A stretch of DNA of 54,293 nt, from the NCBI GenBank assembly GCA_017937065.1, contig JAGBEI010000010.1:1-54293 (forward strand), in the 5' to 3' direction. Source of the DNA: Clostridia bacterium (lineage in GTDB: Bacteria; Bacillota; Clostridia; Oscillospirales; QAKW01). The position numbers and the translations under genes were made by a program. The notes under the pieces were generated by a model. It was given only the letters and a program-made list of their open reading frames with translations, did not search any database and had not been told where the DNA came from. This document shows, piece by piece, positions 8,098 through 18,490 of this stretch (positions within the stretch are counted from its first letter, which is position 1; each line of letters begins with the position of its first letter).

Positions 8098-11000
8098 CTA
8101 CTTTATAACAATATTTTCTTGTCCGAGCATTGCTTCAAGCTCTTTTATAAGTGAATATTCCGGCTTTACCGTTAATCTGTTTACAGTCGTAACGGTTTTC
8201 CCCGTATCGGAAAAATGAAACACACAAACAGTATCACCGGGATAGCTTTTCAAAAGGTTTAAAACCTTTTGATATGTCTGAGTGGTTTCCGATACAAAAT
8301 TGAGATAAATTTTTTTGTACTTTTCAAGCAAATCATTTTTATTTTTAAGGCGAAGCGACATGCATTTCAGCTGGTATGTCTCCCCGTCACGAGACGAAAG
8401 CTCTCCTTCGATCTCAACAAAAGCTCCCACCTCCAGCTGAGTTTTAAAAACTTCAAAGGTTTTCGGGAAGACAACAACGTCGATTGACGATGTAATATCT
8501 TCAACGGATATATATGCCATGTCCTTTTGCTGCTTTGTAGCAATAACGCGAACCGAATCAATTATGCCGAAAATCTTAACCTTTCCGACATTATCGGAGT
8601 TTAGGGTACTGATTTTACTGTATTGCCCGTTTTCATAAACTGCCGCGTACTGTCTCAGAGGATGTTCCGACAAATACAGTCCCAGGCTGTCCTTTTCCAT
8701 TGCAAGCTTTTTGGAAATATCAAATTCATCAAGCGGCTGAGAGAAATAATCGGGGTTATATTCTATATCGTTTCCGTCATCGAAAAAACTGAGCTGACTT
8801 TCTGACTCGCGCTTTTTTTCTAAAATAACGTCCGTCATCACTTTGTCATAAACCGATAGCATATGCCTGCGGGAAAATCCAAAGCTGTCAAACGCACCGC
8901 ATTTCACAAGATACTCCACTGCTCTGCGATTAAGCTCATCGCCGCACAGCCGTGCAATAAAATCCGCATAATCTGAATATCTGCCGTTTTCCTCTCGCTC
9001 CTGACTGATCTTTTCAGCCAGCTTCCTGCCGACGTTTTTAACTGCACCCAAACTATAATATATCCCGTTTTTGTCCGCGTAAAAAATATTTTTGCTTTTG
9101 TTAACGTCAGGCGGCAGTACATTTATTCCCAAGCGCTGGCATTCTGATATATATTCCTTGATTTTCGGAATGTTTCCGATAACGCTTGTCAGCAGTGCAG
9201 CCATAAACATCGCGGGATAATTCGCTTTCAGATAAGCGGTACGGTAAGCAATGACAGCATACCCTGCGGCATGGGATTTATTAAATCCGTAACGTGCAAA
9301 TTCGTTCATTTCCTCAAAAATCGACTCTGCAATTTCGTCTGAAATCCCGTTTTTTACAGACCCCTCTATAAACAAGCGCCGTTCATTTTCCATGACAGAG
9401 TATTTCTTTTTACTCATTGCCGCACGCAAAACATCGGCGTGACCGTAGCTGTATCCCGCTATCTCACGGGCTATCTGCATTACCTGCTCCTGATACACTA
9501 TACATCCGTATGTTTCGCTTAATATAGGACGCAGCTTTTCGGTCTTATAAATTATTTTATCCGGATCAAGTCTGTTTTTCAGATACTGAGGTATAGCATC
9601 CATAGGTCCCGGTCGGTAAAGCGAGACGGCTGCAATAATGTCATCTATCGAACTCGGCTTTAATCTTGTCAGCATTTTGCGCATACCGGGACTTTCAAGC
9701 TGAAATACGCCGAAAGTATTCCCCGCGCTTATCATATCAAATGTTTTTTTATCGTTGTCATGAATTTCCTCGATTTTAAAATCCGGTTCAATACCCTGAA
9801 TAAGCTTTTCTGTTTTATCAATAACAGTAATATTACGCAGACCCAAAAAATCAATTTTTAAAAGACCCAGCTGCTCAACCTCATTTTTCTGAAACTGAGT
9901 AACTACAATGTCATCATTTTTTGAAAGCGGAACATAATCGCTGACGGGGCCCTCCGTAATTACAACGCCTGCCGCATGAGTCGAGCCGTGGCGCGGATAT
10001 CCTTCAACCTGGAGTGCCGTGTCTATAAGCTTTCTGACATCTTCGCTGTCCTCATATTTCCTTTGCAGCTCATTGTCATTTTCAAGCACCGAGGAAATCG
10101 TTATTCCGGGCTTAGAGGGAAAATGCTTGGATACGGCATCTACCGTAGAATATGGTATTTCCAGCACTCGCCCTACATCCTTGATTGCCGCACGCGCCGC
10201 GAGCGTACCGAAGGTGATTATCTGCGCCACACACTGGTGCCCGTATTTTTTTATTACATAGTTTAATACTTCCTGACGCCGTTCTACACAAAAGTCGATA
10301 TCTATATCAGGCATCGAGACGCGGCTCGGATTTAAAAAGCGCTCAAAAATAAGGCCGTATTTCATTGGGTCAATATCGGTAATACCAAGACAGAACGACA
10401 CAATAGATCCGGTGGCACTTCCCCTTCCCGGTCCGACCGCAATACCGTTTGACTTGGCGTATCCGACAAAATCGCTGACTATAAGAAAGTAGTCAACAAA
10501 CTGCATCTCACGTATCACCGACAGTTCATAATCCAAACGCTGATTGTATATATCGCACCGACCGTAACGACGTTCAAGTCCGTCATAGCACAGTTTTTTT
10601 AGATATTCAAAACTGTCCTCGCCTTCCTTCAAACGGAAGTGAGGAAGATGCATACTTTCAAAATCAAGAGTAACATTACAGCTTTCTGCTATTTTTACGG
10701 TATTCGACAGCGCTTGAGGAACATATTCAAAAAGTTGATGCATTTCTCCGTAGGATTTTATATAAAATTCATCGGTCTGAAATGCCAGAGGATTGTCCTC
10801 ATATATGCTTTTATTCATACTGATACACATCAGAACCTTTTGAATATATGCGTCGGGCTTATCAATATAATGCGCGTCATTTGTAGCTACAAGCTCAATC
10901 CCTGTCTGCTCGGAAATACGCATAAGATTCTGTGTAACGTCTTTATCCTCTTCGAGCAAATGATCCTGAAGCTCAAGATAAAAATCCTTGCCGAAGATAT

Positions 11001-11490
11001 CACGATATTCCAAAGCCTTTTCCAATGCACCGCCTGTATTTCCCTCTAAAATCAGACGCTGTACATCACCGGCAAGACAGCCGGAAAGCGCGATAAGCCC
11101 CTTTGAATACTGTGCCAGTGTCTGCATGTCGGTTCGGGGTTTGTAATAGAAACCTTCGATAAAAGCATCGGAGACAATTTTTAATAAATTTCTGTATCCC
11201 GTATTATCTTTAGCAAGCAGAATAAGATGTCCGTATTTTGAATCTATTCCGTACTCCTTCTGCAGTCTGGAACGTGCAGAAACGTACACCTCGCAGCCTA
11301 TTATCGGCTTTATGCCCTTCTCCTTTGCCTTCTTATAGAATTCAGCAACACCGTACATAACACCGTGGTCGGTAATCGCAACGGCTTTCTGTCCGAGACT
11401 TTGAACGCGGGAAAGCAGGTCGTCTATACGGCAGGCGCCGTCAAGAAGACTGTATTCGGTATGAACATGAAGATGAACAAACTCATTCAT
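8098..11490 (-). CDS. dnaE: DNA polymerase III alpha subunit, DnaE type
   Basis: DnaE is the second replicative polymerase of low-GC Gram-positives; in Bacillus it extends RNA primers before handing over to PolC. The 1130 residues comprise an N-terminal PHP domain (HVHTEYSLLDGA, ITDHGVMYG), the palm with GPGRGSATGSIVSFCL and the metal-binding MPDIDIDFC (about residue 400), YGFNKSHAAGYAVIAYRTA, helix-hairpin-helix sequence near residue 830, and a C-terminal OB fold (IFGIIDSVR to VVFPKTFEVF, about 980-1060). There is no exonuclease domain, as expected for DnaE. It starts 23 bases after whiA and precedes pfkA. Confidence 0.97.
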   Translation of the reverse strand: MNEFVHLHVHTEYSLLDGACRIDDLLSRVQSLGQKAVAITDHGVMYGVAEFYKKAKEKGIKPIIGCEVYVSARSRLQKEYGIDSKYGHLILLAKDNTGYRNLLKIVSDAFIEGFYYKPRTDMQTLAQYSKGLIALSGCLAGDVQRLILEGNTGGALEKALEYRDIFGKDFYLELQDHLLEEDKDVTQNLMRISEQTGIELVATNDAHYIDKPDAYIQKVLMCISMNKSIYEDNPLAFQTDEFYIKSYGEMHQLFEYVPQALSNTVKIAESCNVTLDFESMHLPHFRLKEGEDSFEYLKKLCYDGLERRYGRCDIYNQRLDYELSVIREMQFVDYFLIVSDFVGYAKSNGIAVGPGRGSATGSIVSFCLGITDIDPMKYGLIFERFLNPSRVSMPDIDIDFCVERRQEVLNYVIKKYGHQCVAQIITFGTLAARAAIKDVGRVLEIPYSTVDAVSKHFPSKPGITISSVLENDNELQRKYEDSEDVRKLIDTALQVEGYPRHGSTHAAGVVITEGPVSDYVPLSKNDDIVVTQFQKNEVEQLGLLKIDFLGLRNITVIDKTEKLIQGIEPDFKIEEIHDNDKKTFDMISAGNTFGVFQLESPGMRKMLTRLKPSSIDDIIAAVSLYRPGPMDAIPQYLKNRLDPDKIIYKTEKLRPILSETYGCIVYQEQVMQIAREIAGYSYGHADVLRAAMSKKKYSVMENERRLFIEGSVKNGISDEIAESIFEEMNEFARYGFNKSHAAGYAVIAYRTAYLKANYPAMFMAALLTSVIGNIPKIKEYISECQRLGINVLPPDVNKSKNIFYADKNGIYYSLGAVKNVGRKLAEKISQEREENGRYSDYADFIARLCGDELNRRAVEYLVKCGAFDSFGFSRRHMLSVYDKVMTDVILEKKRESESQLSFFDDGNDIEYNPDYFSQPLDEFDISKKLAMEKDSLGLYLSEHPLRQYAAVYENGQYSKISTLNSDNVGKVKIFGIIDSVRVIATKQQKDMAYISVEDITSSIDVVVFPKTFEVFKTQLEVGAFVEIEGELSSRDGETYQLKCMSLRLKNKNDLLEKYKKIYLNFVSETTQTYQKVLNLLKSYPGDTVCVFHFSDTGKTVTTVNRLTVKPEYSLIKELEAMLGQENIVIK

Positions 11491-11513
11491 TTTATTCTCC
11501 CGTCTTACTTTGT

Positions 11514-12404
11514 CTAATTTAGCTTTGATGCGATATCGGTAAGCTTATTAAGCCTGCGGTTAAGTCCCGAACGGCTGAGCCTGCCATGACTTATCTGCAC
11601 AAGCTCATTCAGGGATTTATCCGGATTTTCCAAGCGCAGTCTTGCCGCATATGCAAGATCGCTTTCAAGCGAATCAAGTCCGATTTTATCAGAGATTATA
11701 TTTATTGCTTTTACCTGCTCCACCGATTTATTCAGTGTTTTTTCTATATTATGCAGTTTTGTATTGTTTACCCGATTACTGTAATTGTTCATTTCCTTCT
11801 GTATTTTAGAGTCGATGAAGGAAAATGTCGAAGCCTTGGCTCCCACTCTGTATAAAAACTTCTCAATAGATTCGCTGTCTTTCATATATACAATATAATT
11901 TGATTTTCTGACAACTGTTTTTACCGGAAAATCAAGCCGAAGCATAAAATCACGCATAGATTTTGCAAGTGTATAATATGGAGTGGAAATTTCAAAATGA
12001 TAGCTGTTTTCGGGATTGGAAGTATAACCGCCTATAAGAAATGCACCGCGAAGAAAAGCATCTACACAGCAATCATTTTCGGTTAATGCGCCGCTGACTG
12101 TCAAATCGATTTTACCGTTGACATCTATATACATAACGTCATACAGTTTTTTCAGCCGCTCACCGTCAATTTCCAAAGTATAAAGATTAACCGTTTCATC
12201 TACATTGAAATAAATTCCCAGCACACTGTCTGAAAGCTCATTCAGCTTATTGACAACCAATACATTTTCGGTTGTTATTTTAAGAGCATCGCTGCCGATA
12301 TTCTGAGCAAATAAAATCATGCCGTAAAGCTGAGCAAGCCTGCAACAGTCATTTTTCAGCTTAATATCACATAATTCGCATTTTGTATCAAAAGAAAAAG
12401 ACAT
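11514..12404 (-). CDS. whiA: WhiA, DNA-binding regulator of division/sporulation
   Basis: WhiA joins a LAGLIDADG-like N-terminal part to a C-terminal helix-turn-helix; it controls sporulation septation in Streptomyces and affects division and chromosome segregation in Bacillus. The 296-residue product shows the N-terminal FDTKCELCDI, RGAFLIGGYTSNPENSYHFE in the homing-nuclease-like part, and the terminal HTH with SLNELVQISHGRLSRSGLNR. Its ATG follows the TAG of rapZ directly, so the two are translationally coupled. In most Firmicutes yvcK (glmR) lies between rapZ and whiA; here it is missing. Confidence 0.96.
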   Translation of the reverse strand: MSFSFDTKCELCDIKLKNDCCRLAQLYGMILFAQNIGSDALKITTENVLVVNKLNELSDSVLGIYFNVDETVNLYTLEIDGERLKKLYDVMYIDVNGKIDLTVSGALTENDCCVDAFLRGAFLIGGYTSNPENSYHFEISTPYYTLAKSMRDFMLRLDFPVKTVVRKSNYIVYMKDSESIEKFLYRVGAKASTFSFIDSKIQKEMNNYSNRVNNTKLHNIEKTLNKSVEQVKAINIISDKIGLDSLESDLAYAARLRLENPDKSLNELVQISHGRLSRSGLNRRLNKLTDIASKLN

Positions 12405-13271
12405 CTATTCTTTCCTGTCTGTTTTATCAATATCTCTGTGTATAACAGATATGTTATAACCTTTACTGAGCAAATCCTGTCCGAGCTTTAACGCAAAAGC
12501 AACGCTGCGGTGCTTACCGCCCGTGCAGCAAAAGCCTATCGTAAGATTTGTTTTACCCTCATAACAAAACTGCGGAAGCAGCATAGAAATCATTTCATAA
12601 ACGCGCTTATAATACTCCTTTGCGGAGTTAAATCCGAAAACATAATCATAGACCTCGGAATCCATACCGGTAAGCGGCTTTAAATCACTTACATAAAACG
12701 GATTAGGCAGACACCGTACATCAAACTGCATGTCTACATCCAACTGCGGACCGTACTTCTGACCGAATGAAATCACAGTTATCTGCAATGCGGTTTCAGC
12801 ATTACTGAATTTCTGCACAATCTGATCACGCAGGTTCTTTGTTCTTAAAAATGAAGTGTCTATAACATAATCCGAAATTGCACGAACAGGTGCAAGCTTT
12901 ACGCGCTCCTGTTCGACGGCGCCTATAAGAGAACCCGCTGATTTAATAAGAGGGTGACGGCGGCGCGTTTCCTTATACCGCTTTATCAAAGCGTCGTCCG
13001 ATGCTTCTAAAAACAGTATTTTTATGTTGACGCCGCTTTCACGGAATTTTGTAAGTTCATCCAATATGCCGTCAAACAGCACGCCGGTACGCATATCAAC
13101 AACAATGGCAAGGCGCTCAAATTTTGCGTTTGATGAGGAGCATACCTCGATAAATTTAGAAATAAGAACAGGCGGCATATTGTCAACGCAGTTAAAGCCC
13201 AAATCCTCGAATACATCCACCGCAGCGGATTTGCCGGCACCGCTCATTCCGGTAATTACAACAATTTCCAT
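12405..13271 (-). CDS. rapZ: RapZ/YvcJ-family nucleotide-binding protein
   Basis: RapZ in E. coli is the adaptor that targets the GlmZ small RNA to RNase E; in Firmicutes the homologue YvcJ hydrolyses nucleotides and affects competence and envelope functions, with no GlmZ known. The 288-residue product has the Walker A loop GMSGAGKSAA (about residues 8-17), and a conserved C-terminal half with IGFCCTGGKHRSVAFA. The ATG lies two bases after the murB stop, which together with whiA forms murB-rapZ-whiA. Confidence 0.95.
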   Translation of the reverse strand: MEIVVITGMSGAGKSAAVDVFEDLGFNCVDNMPPVLISKFIEVCSSSNAKFERLAIVVDMRTGVLFDGILDELTKFRESGVNIKILFLEASDDALIKRYKETRRRHPLIKSAGSLIGAVEQERVKLAPVRAISDYVIDTSFLRTKNLRDQIVQKFSNAETALQITVISFGQKYGPQLDVDMQFDVRCLPNPFYVSDLKPLTGMDSEVYDYVFGFNSAKEYYKRVYEMISMLLPQFCYEGKTNLTIGFCCTGGKHRSVAFALKLGQDLLSKGYNISVIHRDIDKTDRKE

Positions 13272-13273
13272 AA

Positions 13274-14170
13274 TCAGTCCTCTATAAATTTAAGCTCACA
13301 CTCAAGCAAAACTCCGTAATTCTCTCTTACCTTATTTTGAATAACGGAAATAAGCTCTCTTACATCCTTTTCCGACGCATTATCATAATTTACAATAAAT
13401 CCGCTGTGCTTGGTACTGACCATAGCACCGCCGACAGAAGCTCCCTTAAGTCCGCTGTCTTCAATCAGCTTTCCTGCAAAATAGCCCTGCGGTCTTTTGA
13501 AAACAGAACCGGCACTCGGCATGTCAAGCGGCTGTTTGCTTTTTCTTGCGCTCTGAAACTCGTCTATAAGGGCTGCGGAACGCGCTTTATCACCTTTTTG
13601 CAATGATATACAAGTTTTGGTAATTATATAATTCCTGTCGGTAAAGAATGAATGTCTGTAACTGAAATCATGCAGCTTATTCTCAAGTATACAAATATTT
13701 CCTTTGTCGTCTACGTACTCTGTTTTTACAATACACTGTGACATCTCTCCTCCGTATGCCCCCGCGTTCATATATACGGCACCGCCGACGCTGCCCGGAA
13801 TACCATACGCGAACTCCATACCGCCAAAGCCTTTGTCCACAGTATATTTTGATGCCTTTGCAAGCATGACACCGGCACCAAAGTAAAACAGACCGTCAGA
13901 ATAAGCAATACTGTCCATTTTATCTGTTTTAATGATAGGCGTTAAAAGACCATTATCGGGAAACAGTACATTTGAGCACCTGCCGAAGGTCATATACTTT
14001 ATACCGTTTTCATTGCAGTATTTAACTATTTTCGCCGCTTTCTCGGCACATTCGGGGTAGCATACAATCGCAGCTTTTCCGCCTATTTTAAACGACGACA
14101 GCTCCTTTAAAGAGGTATTTAAACTGTACGCAATATTTTCACTGCTTAAAAAGTCGGTAAACTTTGTCAT
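13274..14170 (-). CDS. murB: UDP-N-acetylenolpyruvoylglucosamine reductase
   Basis: MurB completes UDP-N-acetylmuramic acid by NADPH-dependent, FAD-bound reduction. The 298-residue product shows the FAD-binding SSFKIGGKAAIVCYPE, GRCSNVLFPD, GIPGSVGGAVYMNAGAYGGE, SAGSVFKRP with the catalytic Ser, and LIEDSGLKGASVGGA. Length and motif order match the shorter Gram-positive type. The ATG follows GGAG by about eight bases and lies 15 bases after polC. It feeds precursor into the same wall pathway as uppS upstream. Confidence 0.96.
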   Translation of the reverse strand: MTKFTDFLSSENIAYSLNTSLKELSSFKIGGKAAIVCYPECAEKAAKIVKYCNENGIKYMTFGRCSNVLFPDNGLLTPIIKTDKMDSIAYSDGLFYFGAGVMLAKASKYTVDKGFGGMEFAYGIPGSVGGAVYMNAGAYGGEMSQCIVKTEYVDDKGNICILENKLHDFSYRHSFFTDRNYIITKTCISLQKGDKARSAALIDEFQSARKSKQPLDMPSAGSVFKRPQGYFAGKLIEDSGLKGASVGGAMVSTKHSGFIVNYDNASEKDVRELISVIQNKVRENYGVLLECELKFIED

Positions 14171-14185
14171 TAAAATTACTCCAAA

Positions 14186-17100
14186 TCAAAACAGAGAAAG
14201 CTGGCTCGTTTTCGGTATATCTCCGAAAACACCCGCCTCATCAAACATTTCCATAACACTTGCAGACACACCGGAGCGTGTTCTGAACTCTTCCTGAGAT
14301 ATGTAAGGTCCGCCCTCGCGGGACTGTACTATATTTTCAGCCGCACTTCCTCCGACCCCGCTGAAAACAGAAAACGGCATTCTTATTTTTCCGTCCTCGA
14401 TTTTAAAATCAAATGCCTCCGATTTATATACGTCAACAGGCAGAAACTCAATTCCCCGTGCAAGCGCTTCAATAACAATCTGATATGTTGTTACAATTTC
14501 CGCGTCCTTTTGCTTTAGTTTACCCTGAGACTGGAGCTTACTTATTAAATCACTGAGATAATTTTTGCCTTTCATTACGTCAACTGCGTTAAAACCGTCG
14601 GGTCGCACCGTAAAATACACAGTATAAAATTCCAGAGGTCTGTTGATTTTGTACCAACCCAGTCTCATTGCCGATATGACATATGCTGCCGCGTGGGCTT
14701 TGGGGAACATATACTTTATTTTCATACATGAATCGATATACCAATCGGGAACATCATGCTTTTTCATTTCCTCAATCATTTCTTCGGTGAGAAATTTAGA
14801 AGCGTTGCCTTTACGGACAATTTCCATAATCTTAAAAGCTAAACCGCTGTCAAGACCCTTATGGATAAGATAAACCATAATATTATCACGCGTACCTATA
14901 ACCTGACTGATATCGCATATTCCCTGCTTTATAAGCTCCTGAGCATTATCCGTCCAAACATTGGTACCATGTGAAAGTCCCGAAATCTGCAAAAGATCGG
15001 AAAAATTCTGCGGCCGCGCTTCCATCATCATCTGGCGTACAAAGTTTGTGCCCATTTCGGGCAGCGCCAGCGTACCGGTTTCGCAGTTTATGTCACGCGG
15101 AGAAACTCCGAGCTTTTCCGGGCTTGTAAGAAGACTGTAAACGTCTCTGTCATTCATCGGTATATCCTCAAACTGCATATCCTGAATATCGTTTAGATAT
15201 TTAAGCATTGTCGGTACGTCATGTCCGAGAATATCCAGCTTGAGTATTGTATCGTGAAGAGAATGGAAATCAAAATGCGTCGTAAGTATATCGCTTGTCT
15301 GGTCATCAGCAGGATGCTGAATAGGGCAAAAATCATACACACTGTATTTCTTTGGTATAACGACCATACCTCCGGGATGCTGACCGGTTGTGCGCCGTAC
15401 TCCGATACATCCCTCTACAAGTCTTTGTATTTCCGCCTTGTTGCAGACCATCTCTTTTGATTCAAGATACTTTTTTACAAAACCGTAAGCTGTCTTGTCT
15501 GCAAGCGTGCCTATTGTACCGGCTTTAAAAACGTAGCCCTCACCGAAGAGCTCTTCAACATACTTATGTGCTTTGCCCTGATAAATACCCGAAAAGTTAA
15601 GGTCGATATCAGGCACCTTGTCTCCCTTAAAGCCGAGAAAGGTTTCAAACGGTATATCATGTCCGTCCGTTTTAAGTCTTGTGCCGCATTTAGGGCAATT
15701 CTTATCCGGCAGGTCAAAGCCCGAGCCGACCGAACCGTCATGAAAAAACTCACTGTACTGACATTCCGGGCAGAGGTAGTGCGGTACAAGCGGATTAACT
15801 TCGGAAATGCCGACCATTGACGCGACAAATGACGAGCCGACAGAGCCGCGCGAGCCGACCGAAAAGCCGTCATCATTTGATTTTTTTACAAGCTTTTGCG
15901 CTATCATATACATAACCGCATAACCGTTATTAATAATAGAATCAAGCTCTCTTGTCAGACGCTTTTCAACATATTCGGGAATAGGATCACCGTATAAACG
16001 CTTACAGTTGGAAACAGCAATATCACGAAGCTCCTGCTCGCAGCCCTCAAGCTCAGGTGCATGCATTCCGTCAGGTATAGGTGTCAGTTCCTCTACCATG
16101 TCGGCAACTGCATTGGTGTTGTCTATGACAACGCGCCTTGCCTCCTCCTGACCCAAATAGGAAAACTCCTTCAGCATTTCATCGGTTGTTCTGAAATACA
16201 GAGGCGGTTGTGTATCCGCATCTGAAAAGCCCTGACCCGCCATGAGTATGCGTCTGAAACACTCATCTTCTTTATTGAGAAAATGTACGTCCCCTGTTGC
16301 GACAATCGGTTTGCCGAGCTTATCGGCAATCTTTATGATTTTGATATTTATCTGCTCAAGCGATTTAACGCTGTCAACATATCCGTCACGCAGAAGATGC
16401 ATATTATTGCCCAAAGGCTGGATTTCCATGAAATCATAAAATGAAGCCACAACGGTACATTCGTTTTCATTTGCTCCGGCAAGAACAGTTCTGTAAAGCT
16501 CACCGGCTTCACACGCACTGCCTACAATCAATCCGTCACGCAGCTTGGCAATTTCACTTCTGTACATCAGCGGTCTGCGATAAAAATGGTCTATTTCGGA
16601 AAAGGTGACTAACTTATACAGATTTTTAAGCCCTTCTTTATTTTTAACCAAAAGAATAATATGATACCTTTGATTTTCCTTTGACTTATAATTAAAATCG
16701 GGATTGGGTCGGCAGCCGCCAGGAATTTTTACTATGCCTTTTTTGCAGAGTACAATAAAAATCTCTGCAAGCATTTTTGCATCATCTATTGCACGGTGAT
16801 GATTAAATTCATTAAAACCGAGGTGCTGAGCAACAATATTGAGTTTAACCTTATTAAGTTCGGGAAACGCCTTTCTGCAAAGAGGAACTGTATCAATTTG
16901 ACGGTAAACAAACCGAATATCATTTTCCTGACAGGCAACATCTATAAACGAGCAGTCAAATTTTGAATTATGAGCAACAAGCGTAGGAGTATCACCGCAA
17001 AAATCGATAAATTTACGCAATACCTTATCTATAAAGGGCGCGTCCTTTACCATTTCATCTGTAATGCCTGTCAGCTCGGTTATTTCCTCGGGAATATGTC

Positions 17101-18472
17101 TGCCTGGATTTACAAAAGATTGAAATTCATCAATTATCTTGCCCGCACGTACTCGGCATGCTCCGATTTCCGTTATTTTTTCCTCATGCGCCTTGAGTCC
17201 GGTTGTTTCGATATCGAAAACAATATATTCATCATGCAGACAGTCGTCAACAAGATATCCCTCTACACCATATATAAGTTTAATATTATTTTTCTTTGCT
17301 GCAGACTGAGCCGACGGATATGCCTGAAGACTTCCGTGGTCGGTAAGAGCTATCGCAGTATGTCCCCATGAAGCGGCAGTACTGACAAAATCGCTGATAT
17401 CATTGGTAGCATCCATTGAGGACATGTTTGTATGCAGGTGCAGCTCGACACGTTTTTGCACCGCTTCATCTTTACGGTAAATACGCGATGCACGCGCAAT
17501 AGCCTTTGCGCTGAGAATGTAATCCTCTTCATACTTATCGTAAGTTATATCTCCCGTAACCGCAATACATTTTCCTGCCTTAAACTCGGATTCCACCTCA
17601 TCAGCCATCTCCATAGGCATCGTGAGCTTAACAACAATGGAATTTGTTGTATCATAAAGGTATATAAAACAGCGTTTGTTTTTTTTATCAAAAGTCGGCT
17701 TGGAGTCATATTTAAATATTTGTCCGACAACAGTAACCCCGGATAAATATGTATCCCCTGTGTCCTTCAATAAAACAAAATTATTGCCGATTTTTTTGCC
17801 GAGAACAAGCGATTCTTCGTCAACTACAAACGGAGTAGTAACCTTTAAAGGATCTTTTGATGACGGTCTTCTGTTAGAAAAATCATTTTTCTGAAATCTG
17901 CTTTCTCGTCTGAAATCACTCTCGTGTACTTTAGGAGGCGGCGGCACGGGAATATTCTCACTGGTATAAAAGTTGCTCCCCGGCACTGCATCTACATTAC
18001 TTTTTGCTGTAAATTCGACATTATATCCGACTCCGTAACGCAGTCTGAAAATTTCAGATATTTCTCGCGCTAAATTCATTTCTTTTAAAAGCTCGATGCC
18101 GCCGTGCGAAACAGAAATCAGTATTTTTTCGCCTTCTATTTTAAACTCGGAATCATTTAAAAAACCATTTGCAGCTGGATTTTTAAATTTGATTTCCTGC
18201 ATAAGGTCTCCCCAATGCTCGGCGTTAAAATCGACTCCTTCATACCGATAATTCACATCAAAGGAAGATAAATCGTATGCACGCTTAACCTTGTCAGTAA
18301 AGGATATAAAACTGTTAAAGCTGACATAACGCAAGAATGTTATATCAACCTTCAGTTTTCTGTATTGAGTATTTGCAGCAACACGCGTTACTTTTGCATC
18401 GCTGTAAAGCAGTTTTTCGTTTTCATCAAACTCGCAGCGATTAAACAATGCGAGAAGTTTTTTATCAGCCAT
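14186..18472 (-). CDS. polC: DNA polymerase III PolC, with 3'-5' proofreading exonuclease
   Basis: PolC is the main replicative polymerase of low-GC Gram-positives. The 1428 residues contain an N-terminal domain, an OB fold (about 235-330), a PHP domain (LHLHTNMSSMDA, about 343) interrupted by a DEDD exonuclease (IVFDIETTGL at about 418, HNSKFDCSF, HHRAIDDA), then the polymerase with VGSRGSVGSSFVASMVG, a zinc site CPECQ...CPKCG near 920-950, and the metal-binding VPDIDLNFSG. The ATG at 18472 has only a weak ribosome site (ACGGGT). It follows ispG by 18 bases and precedes murB; rimP, common after polC elsewhere, is not here. Confidence 0.98.
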   Translation of the reverse strand: MADKKLLALFNRCEFDENEKLLYSDAKVTRVAANTQYRKLKVDITFLRYVSFNSFISFTDKVKRAYDLSSFDVNYRYEGVDFNAEHWGDLMQEIKFKNPAANGFLNDSEFKIEGEKILISVSHGGIELLKEMNLAREISEIFRLRYGVGYNVEFTAKSNVDAVPGSNFYTSENIPVPPPPKVHESDFRRESRFQKNDFSNRRPSSKDPLKVTTPFVVDEESLVLGKKIGNNFVLLKDTGDTYLSGVTVVGQIFKYDSKPTFDKKNKRCFIYLYDTTNSIVVKLTMPMEMADEVESEFKAGKCIAVTGDITYDKYEEDYILSAKAIARASRIYRKDEAVQKRVELHLHTNMSSMDATNDISDFVSTAASWGHTAIALTDHGSLQAYPSAQSAAKKNNIKLIYGVEGYLVDDCLHDEYIVFDIETTGLKAHEEKITEIGACRVRAGKIIDEFQSFVNPGRHIPEEITELTGITDEMVKDAPFIDKVLRKFIDFCGDTPTLVAHNSKFDCSFIDVACQENDIRFVYRQIDTVPLCRKAFPELNKVKLNIVAQHLGFNEFNHHRAIDDAKMLAEIFIVLCKKGIVKIPGGCRPNPDFNYKSKENQRYHIILLVKNKEGLKNLYKLVTFSEIDHFYRRPLMYRSEIAKLRDGLIVGSACEAGELYRTVLAGANENECTVVASFYDFMEIQPLGNNMHLLRDGYVDSVKSLEQINIKIIKIADKLGKPIVATGDVHFLNKEDECFRRILMAGQGFSDADTQPPLYFRTTDEMLKEFSYLGQEEARRVVIDNTNAVADMVEELTPIPDGMHAPELEGCEQELRDIAVSNCKRLYGDPIPEYVEKRLTRELDSIINNGYAVMYMIAQKLVKKSNDDGFSVGSRGSVGSSFVASMVGISEVNPLVPHYLCPECQYSEFFHDGSVGSGFDLPDKNCPKCGTRLKTDGHDIPFETFLGFKGDKVPDIDLNFSGIYQGKAHKYVEELFGEGYVFKAGTIGTLADKTAYGFVKKYLESKEMVCNKAEIQRLVEGCIGVRRTTGQHPGGMVVIPKKYSVYDFCPIQHPADDQTSDILTTHFDFHSLHDTILKLDILGHDVPTMLKYLNDIQDMQFEDIPMNDRDVYSLLTSPEKLGVSPRDINCETGTLALPEMGTNFVRQMMMEARPQNFSDLLQISGLSHGTNVWTDNAQELIKQGICDISQVIGTRDNIMVYLIHKGLDSGLAFKIMEIVRKGNASKFLTEEMIEEMKKHDVPDWYIDSCMKIKYMFPKAHAAAYVISAMRLGWYKINRPLEFYTVYFTVRPDGFNAVDVMKGKNYLSDLISKLQSQGKLKQKDAEIVTTYQIVIEALARGIEFLPVDVYKSEAFDFKIEDGKIRMPFSVFSGVGGSAAENIVQSREGGPYISQEEFRTRSGVSASVMEMFDEAGVFGDIPKTSQLSLF

Positions 18473-18490
18473 TTAAGTACCCGTTTATTA

